64,000 bases of DNA from Perlucidibaca piscinae DSM 21586 (GTDB taxonomy: Bacteria; Pseudomonadota; Gammaproteobacteria; Pseudomonadales; Moraxellaceae). The notes below the pieces were generated by a model. It was not told where the DNA came from and did no database searches. It worked only from the letters and a program-made list of their open reading frames with translations. A program made the translations under genes and the position numbers. Shown here piece by piece: positions 16,198-22,915 of this stretch (its first letter is position 1; each line of letters opens with the position of its first letter). The DNA lies in NCBI RefSeq assembly GCF_000420045.1, contig NZ_ATUE01000005.1:124001-188000 (forward strand), in the 5' to 3' direction.

Positions 16198-16866
16198 TCA
16201 GTCACGGGCAACCTGCGTCATCCAGCGCCGGTCATCAAGACTCAAGGTCAGCACATCCCCCTCATGCAGGGCCGCCACGCCCTCAGGCGTTCCCGTCATC
16301 ACGATGTCACCGGGGCACAGGGTGAAAATGCCGGCGATGTGGCACAGCAGGTCGATGATCCCGGTGATCATGTCGGCACTGCTGCCGTGCTGGCGCAGCT
16401 CGCCGTTGACCTGCAGACCGACCCGGATGGCCGACAGCTCCGGGAAGCAGGACGGTGCAAGGAACCGCCCCATGGGCGCTGCGCCGTCAAAGGCCTTGGC
16501 AATCTCCCAGGGATGCCCCTTGGCCTTGAGCACGTTCTGCACATCACGCAAGGTCAGATCCAGCCCCACGCCGATGCCGGCAATCGCGGCACGCACCTCG
16601 CCTTCACTGACCACCCCGCTCAGCGGGCGCCCGATCAGCACGCTGATCTCGGTCTCGTGATGACACTCGCCACGTCCGGCCGGAATCGCGAACGCCGGCT
16701 GCAACGGCACCAGTGCCGTCGATGGCTTGAGGAAGAGAATCGGCGTCTCGGGCACGGCATTGCCAAGCTCGCGGGCGTGTGCGGCGTAGTTGCGGCCGAC
16801 GCAGACGACCTTGCCGACCGGGAGGGCGATGATCTCGCCGTGTTCGTTGAGGTGCTGGTAGGGCAT
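16198..16866 (-). CDS. Fumarylacetoacetate hydrolase family protein (YcgM-like acylpyruvase)
   Basis: 222 residues, a single FAH domain as in E. coli YcgM. N-terminal VVCVGRNYAAHARELGN, the metal-binding block CHHETEISVLIG and the closing LCPGDIVMTGTPEGVAAL are all present. Family members hydrolyse C-C bonds of acylpyruvates or decarboxylate oxaloacetate. I start at 16866 (MPYQHLNEH) since the sequence upstream, from an in-frame ATG at 16881, is not typical and runs into repeat copy B. No pathway genes are adjacent, so the substrate is open. Confidence 0.88.
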   Translation of the reverse strand: MPYQHLNEHGEIIALPVGKVVCVGRNYAAHARELGNAVPETPILFLKPSTALVPLQPAFAIPAGRGECHHETEISVLIGRPLSGVVSEGEVRAAIAGIGVGLDLTLRDVQNVLKAKGHPWEIAKAFDGAAPMGRFLAPSCFPELSAIRVGLQVNGELRQHGSSADMITGIIDLLCHIAGIFTLCPGDIVMTGTPEGVAALHEGDVLTLSLDDRRWMTQVARD

Positions 16867-16897
16867 GAAAGCACTCCGCAAGTGAAGTGATCGCGCA

Positions 16898-16992
16898 CGT
16901 GGTGAGCACTGTCAGGGACCGCCACAAGTACATCCCTGTAGGCTCTCGCGCGCCCTCCATGGCGCGCGATGTCCCTGCCAGCGCTCACCACG
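16898..16992 (+). repeat. Variable-arm palindromic element, copy B
   Basis: 95 bp. Arms 16898-16919 and 16971-16992 pair at 20 of 22 positions (mismatches at 16908 and 16912). Core GTACATCCCTGTAGGCTC matches copies A and C; the inner hairpin has 9-bp arms (TCGCGCGCC / GGCGCGCGA) around a 6-base loop. Arm sequence is unrelated to the other copies apart from GTGG at the foot. Confidence 0.85.
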
Positions 16993-17086
16993 CACGCGCT
17001 TGAATGACTGTGGTAGTGACCAAGACCCACAGGCTTGCTGAACACTCACGAGATCGGGTCGTGCAGCGCTCGAAAACAGCAGGCAG

Positions 17087-17203
17087 CAGTGGCGTCCTGC
17101 GGGGCCATGTGCACGGGGCGTCTGGCGCCATGGATGGCGCCAGCGAGCCTACAGGGATGTATTCACGGCGTCCCCGGGCACATGGCCCCGCAGGACGCCA
17201 CTG
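17087..17203 (-). repeat. Variable-arm palindromic element, copy C (core on the minus strand)
   Basis: 117 bp, inverted relative to A and B. Arms 17087-17118 and 17172-17203 pair at 31 of 32 positions. On the minus strand the core reads ATACATCCCTGTAGGCTC followed by a hairpin with arms CTGGCGCCAT / ATGGCGCCAG. Compared with copy A, two base pairs of this inner stem differ with compensation on both sides. Confidence 0.88.
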
Positions 17204-17207
17204 GCCC

Positions 17208-18605
17208 TCACAGATCGAAAATCTTCCCCGGATTCATCACATTGTTCGGATCGAACACCTGCTTGATCGCTTTCAGGTAGGCCACCTCGACCTCGGAGCG
17301 CGTGTAGGTCAGATAGGGCTTCTTGGTCATGCCGACGCCATGCTCGGCGGAGATCGAACCGTTGTAGCGCTGCACCGTCTCGAACACCTGCACGTTGACG
17401 CCCTTGCACCTGGCGAAGAAGTCTTCCTTGGCCATGTCGTCCGGCTTCAGGATGTTCAGGTGCAGATTGCCGTCACCGATGTGGCCGAACCAGACCACGC
17501 GGAAATCCGGGTACTGCGCGGCGACGATGGCGTCGATGTCAGCGATGAACTCGGGCACGCGGGCGATCATCACCGAGATGTCGTTCTTGTACGGGGTGAA
17601 GCGCGCAATGGTCTCGGAGATGTCCTCGCGCAGGCGCCACAGGTTCCTGGCCTGGGTCTCGGACTGGCCAAGCACGCCATCCACCACCCAGCCCTCGGCA
17701 ACGCAGTGCTCGAAGATCGCCATGGCCTCATCGGCCATGTCCGGCGACAGCGCTTCGAATTCCAGCAGCGCGTAGAACGGCGTGGCCGTCTCGAACGGCC
17801 GAGGGATGCCTTGATGACTGGTGACAAGCTGCGTCGACAGCTCGGAGAAGAACTCGAACGCCGTCAGGTCGAGCTTGGCCTGGAACGCCTTGAGCACGTG
17901 CATCACGCTGGGGAAGTCCGGCGTGCCCAGCACCATGACCTGCAGGTTGCGCGGCGCGCGCTCGAGCTTCATGGTCGCCTCGACCACCAGGCCCAGCGTG
18001 CCCTCGGCACCGATGAACAGGTGGCGCAGGTCGTAGCCGGTGGCGTTCTTGATCATGTCCTTGTTGAGCTCGAGGATGTCGCCCTTGCCGGTGACGACCT
18101 TGAGGCCGAGCACCCAGTTGCGCGTCATGCCGTACTTGATGACCTTGATGCCGCCGGCGTTGGTGCCGATGTTGCCGCCCAGCTGCGAGGAGCCGGCCGA
18201 GGCGAAGTCCACCGGGTAGTACAGGCCCTGCTCTTCAGCGAAGTTCTGCAGCTGCTCGGTGACGACGCCAGCCTGGATGCGCACCGCGCGATCCTCGGGA
18301 ATGAACTCCAGCACCTTGTTCAGGTAGTCGAAGCTGATGACGACTTCGCCGTTCGCCGCGACGGCGCCCGCCGACAGCCCGGTGCGGCCGCCCGAGGGCA
18401 CGATGGCGAAGCCGGCTTCGTTGGCCAGCAGCACGACATCACGCACCTGCTCGACACTGGACGGAAACACGATGGCCGAGGGTGCCGGCGTATACATCTT
18501 GGTCCAGTCGCAGCCCCAGGTCTTCAGGCTGTCGGCATCGGTACGGACACGCGACTCGCCGACGATCTCGGCGAGGCGGGACAAGGTGGCAGGGGCGAGA
18601 CTCAT
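17208..18605 (-). CDS. D-2-hydroxyglutarate dehydrogenase (FAD-linked), putative
   Basis: 465 residues. The N-terminal half is a PCMH-type FAD domain (VVPSGGRTGLSAGAVAANG with pyrophosphate contacts; SSQLGGNIGTNAGGIKVIKYG) and the C-terminal half is the FAD-oxidase C domain with the metal-binding VVWFGHIGDGNLHLN and SAEHGVGMTKKPYL. Family alternatives are D-lactate or glycolate dehydrogenase GlcD. I favour D-2-hydroxyglutarate because the gene is divergent from serA: in Pseudomonas the corresponding neighbour oxidises D-2-hydroxyglutarate made by SerA as it reoxidises NADH, pulling serine synthesis forward. Electrons would go to an ETF or quinone acceptor, not encoded here. Context is the main evidence for the substrate. 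Confidence 0.8.
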   Translation of the reverse strand: MSLAPATLSRLAEIVGESRVRTDADSLKTWGCDWTKMYTPAPSAIVFPSSVEQVRDVVLLANEAGFAIVPSGGRTGLSAGAVAANGEVVISFDYLNKVLEFIPEDRAVRIQAGVVTEQLQNFAEEQGLYYPVDFASAGSSQLGGNIGTNAGGIKVIKYGMTRNWVLGLKVVTGKGDILELNKDMIKNATGYDLRHLFIGAEGTLGLVVEATMKLERAPRNLQVMVLGTPDFPSVMHVLKAFQAKLDLTAFEFFSELSTQLVTSHQGIPRPFETATPFYALLEFEALSPDMADEAMAIFEHCVAEGWVVDGVLGQSETQARNLWRLREDISETIARFTPYKNDISVMIARVPEFIADIDAIVAAQYPDFRVVWFGHIGDGNLHLNILKPDDMAKEDFFARCKGVNVQVFETVQRYNGSISAEHGVGMTKKPYLTYTRSEVEVAYLKAIKQVFDPNNVMNPGKIFDL

Positions 18606-18777
18606 CGTGGCTCCGGGTGCAGTTCAAGGCGATCAATCCGCGCATTCTACCAGTCGTCAACCGCCACTGCAGTGGTCACGTCAGGGCAGCCTGACCGGCA
18701 AGTCGCGACCGGCCTCGCGTATTGCCCGCGCTGTGATAGAATTCGCGACTTCTTTTTACCCGACTTGAGTCCTCGCC

Positions 18778-20007
18778 ATGAGCCAGTTCTCCCTCGACAA
18801 AGCCAAGATCCGCTTCCTGCTGCTGGAAGGCGTGCACAAGAACGCCCTCGACGTGCTCAGCGCCAATGGCTACACCAACATCGAATACCTGCGTGGTGCG
18901 CTGGACGAGGACGCGCTGATCGAGAAGATCAAGGACGTGCACTTCATCGGCATCCGCTCGCGCACGCAGCTCACCGAGAAGGTGTTCGCGGCAGCCAACA
19001 AGCTGATCGCGGTCGGCTGCTTCTGCATCGGCACCAACCAGGTCAACCTGAAGGCCGCCATGACCCGTGGCATCCCGGTCTTCAACGCGCCCTACTCCAA
19101 CACGCGTTCGGTCGCCGAACTGGTGCTGGGCCAGCTCATCCTGCTGCTGCGCGGCATTCCGGAAAAGAACTTCCTGGTGCATCGCGGCGGCTGGTCGAAG
19201 TCGGCCGAAGGCTCCTTCGAGACCCGTGGCAAGACCCTCGGCATCGTCGGCTACGGATCCATCGGCTCCCAGCTCTCGGTGCTGGCCGAAGCGCTGGGCA
19301 TGCGCGTGATCTACTTCGACGTGGTCACCAAGCTGCCGCTTGGCAACGCTCGCCAGGTCACCTCCATGGACGAGCTGCTTGCCACTGCCGACGTAGTCTC
19401 GCTGCATGTGCCCGAGCTGCCATCCACCCGGAACATGATGGGCGCTGCCGAGTTCGCCAAGATGAAGAAAGGCGCGATCTTCATCAATGCCGCCCGCGGC
19501 ACCACCGTTGACATCCCGGCCTTGGCCGACGCCATCACGTCCAAGCACCTGAACGGTGCCGCCATCGACGTCTTCCCCAAGGAGCCCAAGGCCAATGACG
19601 AGATCTTCGAGTCCGAGCTGCGTGGCCTCGAGAACGTCATCCTGACCCCGCACATCGGTGGCTCGACCCTCGAAGCCCAGGCCAACATCGGCCTCGAAGT
19701 GGCCGAGAAGTTCGCGCGCTACTCCGACAGCGGCGCCACCATCACCGCCGTCAACTTCCCGGAAGTGGCCCTGCCGCAGGTGCCGGGCAAGCACCGCCTG
19801 CTGCACATCCACAACAACGTGCCGGGCGTGCTGTCGGCCATCAACCTGGTGTTCGCCGAGAACGGCATCAACATCAGCGCCCAGTCGCTGATGACCAACG
19901 ATGCCATCGGCTACCTGGTCATGGATGTCGATGCCGAATACTCCGAGCTGGCGCTGTCCAAGCTGCAACAGGTCAACGGTACCATTCGTACCCGCGTCCT
20001 GTTCTGA
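18778..20007 (+). CDS. serA: D-3-phosphoglycerate dehydrogenase
   Basis: 409 residues, essentially the E. coli length. First step of serine synthesis, with a side reaction reducing 2-oxoglutarate. N-terminal KAKIRFLLLEGVHKNA, Rossmann motif GIVGYGSIGSQLSVLAE, catalytic Arg in NAARGTTVD and His292 in LTPHIGGST, and a C-terminal ACT domain (RLLHIHNNVPGVLSAINLVF) that binds serine for feedback inhibition. The 172-bp gap to the divergent dehydrogenase holds a TAGAAT at 18737-18742 that could be its -10 box, without a clear -35. The PPTase gene follows after 17 bases. Confidence 0.96.
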   Translation: MSQFSLDKAKIRFLLLEGVHKNALDVLSANGYTNIEYLRGALDEDALIEKIKDVHFIGIRSRTQLTEKVFAAANKLIAVGCFCIGTNQVNLKAAMTRGIPVFNAPYSNTRSVAELVLGQLILLLRGIPEKNFLVHRGGWSKSAEGSFETRGKTLGIVGYGSIGSQLSVLAEALGMRVIYFDVVTKLPLGNARQVTSMDELLATADVVSLHVPELPSTRNMMGAAEFAKMKKGAIFINAARGTTVDIPALADAITSKHLNGAAIDVFPKEPKANDEIFESELRGLENVILTPHIGGSTLEAQANIGLEVAEKFARYSDSGATITAVNFPEVALPQVPGKHRLLHIHNNVPGVLSAINLVFAENGINISAQSLMTNDAIGYLVMDVDAEYSELALSKLQQVNGTIRTRVLF

Positions 20008-20024
20008 GTCCGGGAGCAGTCACG

Positions 20025-20639
20025 GTGTCCGAGGCCACGCCTGAAGCCATTCAGCGTGGCCGCTTTCATTACCGGGTACCGAAAACCGGCATACAGCTCT
20101 GGCTGACCGAGCTGCCGACCTGCAGCGCAGACACCGCATCCGCACCTCCTGTGATCGATACCCAAGGCCTGATGCGCGACTGGCTGGGCAGCATTCTCGG
20201 ACAGACACTCACGCCGCAGGATCTGGAACGCACTCCCCAGGGCAAGCCCTACCTGCGCCACCACCCGCTGCAGTTCAACATCTCCCACACGCGTGACTGC
20301 CTGATCCTGGCCTGGCATGACAATCCGAAGCCGCTGGGTGTCGACATCGAGCGGCGCGATCGCAACGCTGCTTTCGCGGCCCTCGCCAGACGCTATTTCC
20401 ACCCGGGTGAACTGCGTGACTGGCAGCAGTCTCCCTTGCACATGCAGGATGAAACCTGGCTGGCCATCTGGACCCGCAAGGAGGCCGTGCTCAAGGCCCG
20501 GGGAGCAGGCCTGCGGGCTGACCTCAAAAGCATAGACACCACCCAGAACCCCGTGCTGCTGCAGGAGCCGAGGCAGCTTTTCCGACGTCACACCCTGCTC
20601 ACTGACCAGCACATCATCTCGGTCGCCTGGCCGGACTGA
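20025..20639 (+). CDS. 4'-phosphopantetheinyl transferase superfamily protein
   Basis: 204 residues from a GTG codon preceded by GGGAGC at 9-14 bases; no ATG in the right place exists. Sfp-type motifs are complete: GKPYLRHHPLQFNISHTRD, GVDIERRDR (Mg-binding Asp/Glu) and WLAIWTRKEAVLKARGAGL (Glu and Lys). It transfers phosphopantetheine from CoA to carrier proteins. The half-Sfp length with both motifs in one chain suits the Sfp/AcpT class rather than AcpS. No carrier protein or synthase is adjacent, and pairing with serA does not reveal the target. Confidence 0.85.
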   Translation: MSEATPEAIQRGRFHYRVPKTGIQLWLTELPTCSADTASAPPVIDTQGLMRDWLGSILGQTLTPQDLERTPQGKPYLRHHPLQFNISHTRDCLILAWHDNPKPLGVDIERRDRNAAFAALARRYFHPGELRDWQQSPLHMQDETWLAIWTRKEAVLKARGAGLRADLKSIDTTQNPVLLQEPRQLFRRHTLLTDQHIISVAWPD

Positions 20640-20724
20640 GCAGCAACCGGTCCGGCGAGACTTGGTGCCCCCTCGTCCCCTGCAGTACCATCGCGCACAT
20701 CTCGCCTATGGATACTGACCCCTC

Positions 20725-21588
20725 ATGCCTTCGCTGACTGACCGCTTGTTGACCCTGCCGCAATACCTGCTGCCGCAGCACGGCCTGTCCCGTCTGGTCG
20801 GCCACTTCGCCGAGAGTCGCACGCCCTGGATCAAGGATGCCTTCATCGAGCACTTTGCCGCCCGCTACCAGGTCGACATGAGCGAAGCGCTGCAACCACA
20901 GCTCAGCGCCTACGAAAACTTCAATGCCTTCTTCACCCGCGCGCTAAAGCCGGGCGCGCGCCCGCTGGATCCTCGACCGGACAGCATTCTCTGCCCCGCC
21001 GATGGCGCCATCTCGCAACTCGGTTCGATCAGCGGTGATCGCGTGTTCCAGGCCAAGGGCCATGACTACACGCTGAGTGACCTGCTCGCCAGCGACGAGG
21101 ATGCCAGCGCATTCGAAGGCGGCCAGTTCGCCACGGTCTATCTGTCTCCACGTGACTACCATCGCGTGCACATGCCGCTCACTGGAACGCTGACGCGCTC
21201 GGTATACGTCCCCGGCGACCTGTTCTCGGTCAACACCCGCACGGCCGAAAACGTGCCGCGCCTGTTCGCCCGCAATGAGCGCCTGATTGCGCACTTCGAT
21301 ACCGCACTCGGCCCCATGGCCGTCATCCTGGTTGGCGCCATGATCGTGGCCAGCATCGAAACCGTCTGGGGCGGCATCGAAGCCATCGGCAAGCAGGTTC
21401 GCAGCACCCGACACGAGCAAGGCAAGATCGTGCTCAGGAGCGGTGACGAACTGGGCCGCTTCCGGCTCGGTTCCACCGCCATCGTGCTGTTCGGACCGGA
21501 TGTCATTCAGTGGGACTCGCGCTATGCCGCCGGCGTGGAGACGCGCATGGGTGAGCGCATGGGTCTTGCCAGCCGGCCGGCTACATAA
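20725..21588 (+). CDS. psd: Phosphatidylserine decarboxylase proenzyme
   Basis: 287 residues. It makes phosphatidylethanolamine from phosphatidylserine at the inner membrane. The self-cleavage site is LGST (Gly249-Ser250): Ser250 becomes the pyruvoyl group of the small alpha chain. Other family landmarks are FNAFFTRALKPGARPL, the PADGAISQLG block with the catalytic Asp, and SPRDYHRVHMPL with the catalytic His. ATG at 20725 lies 85 bases after the PPTase stop. Confidence 0.96.
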   Translation: MPSLTDRLLTLPQYLLPQHGLSRLVGHFAESRTPWIKDAFIEHFAARYQVDMSEALQPQLSAYENFNAFFTRALKPGARPLDPRPDSILCPADGAISQLGSISGDRVFQAKGHDYTLSDLLASDEDASAFEGGQFATVYLSPRDYHRVHMPLTGTLTRSVYVPGDLFSVNTRTAENVPRLFARNERLIAHFDTALGPMAVILVGAMIVASIETVWGGIEAIGKQVRSTRHEQGKIVLRSGDELGRFRLGSTAIVLFGPDVIQWDSRYAAGVETRMGERMGLASRPAT

Positions 21589-21602
21589 CGCTACATTTTC
21601 GA

Positions 21603-21642
21603 TATACAAATTACATTCACTTGCGAAGCAGGTTTGTATAAT
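21603..21642 (+). promoter_or_regulatory. Consensus -10 box overlapped by an 8-bp dyad, upstream of lipoprotein 2
   Basis: A perfect TATAAT at 21637-21642 lies 38 bases before the ATG at 21681 in a strikingly AT-rich stretch. No good -35 is spaced at 17 bp. An inverted repeat TATACAAA (21603-21610) / TTTGTATA (21633-21640) overlaps the -10, as an operator would. Confidence 0.45.
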
Positions 21643-21680
21643 CACTGAGTTAGAAATTGCTCAAATACCGAGGCCACACC

Positions 21681-22652
21681 ATGTTGATCACGAAGATTGC
21701 AAAACTGTCGGCAGCAGGCATGCTCGCCGTGGCTCTCGCCGCCTGCAGCGCAGATGGCGACAGCGACACCAATACCAATACTGGCGGCCCGGGCGGCCCC
21801 GGTCTGCCAACTGTTGAACAGGCTCGCGAGCTCTGCAGCGACCTCGAACTCAGCGGCACCATCAGCTCGGTTCAGGAAACCCTCTGCGACGCGCTTGCCA
21901 ACACCCCGCTTGACCCGGCCAACGTGGTCGTGGCCCAGCTGCTGCTGGACAGCCCGCTGGAAGACATCATTCGCCAGCTCGACGCCCTGCTTGACCAAGG
22001 CGGCGGTCTCGAAGCGGTTGATGCCCTGCTCAGCCAGCTGGTGGGTGAAAACGCTGCGCTCCAGCCCGTGGTTGACGGTCTGAACTCGGTTCTGGTTGCA
22101 CTGCTGGCCGATCAGGATCCGGCTGCCATTCTCGACCTGCTCGGCGGATTGGGCGACTTCGGCGGCCTGGACGACCCGACCGGTGGACAGCTGCTGGGCC
22201 TGCTGGGCTCCGGCGACAACCCCATCACCTCCCTGCTGGGTGCCCTGACCGGCAACACTGGCGGCAGCGATCCGCTGACTGGCCTGCTCGCCGGCTTGAG
22301 CGGCAACCTCAATACCGGTACCAATCCGGGCGGTTCGGCTGGCCTGATTACCGTGGTTCAGGACAATGTGCTTGCCGATCTGCTGGGTGACACCGAACTT
22401 GCCGTGGTCAATGATCTGCTCGGCGAGCTGGTGGATCCGACCTCCGGCGTGCTTGCCCCGCTGACCAGCCAGCTCGACAACCTGACTGGTACTGAATCGC
22501 CTCTTGGTGTGCTCACCGAACTGGTTGACCAGGTCAACACCGGCGTTCTCGAACCCGTGGGCGAAGCCCTTCAGCCGGTGCTGGATGGCGTTGGCAGCCT
22601 GCTCGGCGGCCTGCTCGGTGGCAGCAACCCGCTGGGTGGCCTGCTCGGCTGA
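21681..22652 (+). CDS. Low-complexity lipoprotein, paralogue 2 of 3
   Basis: 323 residues from the ATG at 21681; an in-frame TTG at 21657 would add eight residues before the signal peptide and is less likely. Lipobox LAAC (Cys22) is followed by a short Asp/Asn/Thr and Gly/Pro linker, then Leu/Gly/Asp-rich repeats: blocks of about 25 residues with the pattern LLDxLLxQLVG or LLGxLLGG, ending in LLGGLLGGSNPLGGLLG. Two cysteines near the start of the mature repeat region are shared in spacing with paralogue 3. No enzymatic motif is visible. A surface or outer-membrane-anchored structural role is possible but unsupported. A strong terminator follows. Confidence 0.7.
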   Translation: MLITKIAKLSAAGMLAVALAACSADGDSDTNTNTGGPGGPGLPTVEQARELCSDLELSGTISSVQETLCDALANTPLDPANVVVAQLLLDSPLEDIIRQLDALLDQGGGLEAVDALLSQLVGENAALQPVVDGLNSVLVALLADQDPAAILDLLGGLGDFGGLDDPTGGQLLGLLGSGDNPITSLLGALTGNTGGSDPLTGLLAGLSGNLNTGTNPGGSAGLITVVQDNVLADLLGDTELAVVNDLLGELVDPTSGVLAPLTSQLDNLTGTESPLGVLTELVDQVNTGVLEPVGEALQPVLDGVGSLLGGLLGGSNPLGGLLG

Positions 22653-22667
22653 ACCAAGCGACTGCCT

Positions 22668-22703
22668 GCAACAAGAAACCCGCTTCGGCGGGTTTTTTGT
22701 TGC
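22668..22703 (+). terminator. Rho-independent terminator after lipoprotein 2
   Basis: AAACCCGC-TTCG-GCGGGTTT hairpin with a stable UUCG tetraloop and a run of six T, embedded in a longer GCAACA/TGTTGC dyad; 15 bases after the stop. Confidence 0.9.
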
Positions 22704-22854
22704 CCGCACCCAGCCCACTGGGAACACCGGGCCATTGGCGCTTACAGATACTCACAATTCGTCACCAAATGCCACGAACCCGCTGTAAACCCTGACAAAA
22801 AGCCACCATAGCGACACTGTGTTACCCAAACACGCTGCCTACAGTACGCCGTAA

Positions 22855-22876
22855 CAACACAGCGATTTCTGTGTTG
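22855..22876 (+). promoter_or_regulatory. 8-bp inverted repeat upstream of lipoprotein 3
   Basis: CAACACAG-CGATTT-CTGTGTTG, perfect, ending 39 bases before the ATG at 22916. It may be an operator or a 5'-leader hairpin. The 263-bp gap otherwise holds the terminator above and an AT-richer stretch in which I cannot place a convincing promoter. Confidence 0.4.
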
Positions 22877-22915
22877 CCTTTTCGTCCCTCGCGACATAAC
22901 GACAAGGATACGGTC

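Larger units (their letters stand above)
16867..17207. other. 341-bp gene-free stretch built around two repeat elements
   Basis: No credible gene on either strand. Repeat copy B occupies 16898-16992 and copy C, in opposite orientation, 17087-17203. The 94 bases between them contain nothing I can name beyond a weak 6-bp dyad (CTGTGG/CCACAG). Copy C begins only 4 bases beyond the stop of the D-2-hydroxyglutarate dehydrogenase gene. Confidence 0.7.

Noticed and set aside
16898..17203. Integron attC sites as an explanation for the variable-arm elements
   Set aside because: attC sites keep short conserved ends (RYYYAAC/GTTRRRY) with variable centres; here the centre is conserved and the arms vary, and the flanking genes are housekeeping rather than cassettes.
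17004..19511. An 835-residue plus-strand open frame across the dehydrogenase and serA
   Set aside because: It runs antisense through a well-supported FAD dehydrogenase and out of frame through serA; no motifs and low-complexity composition.
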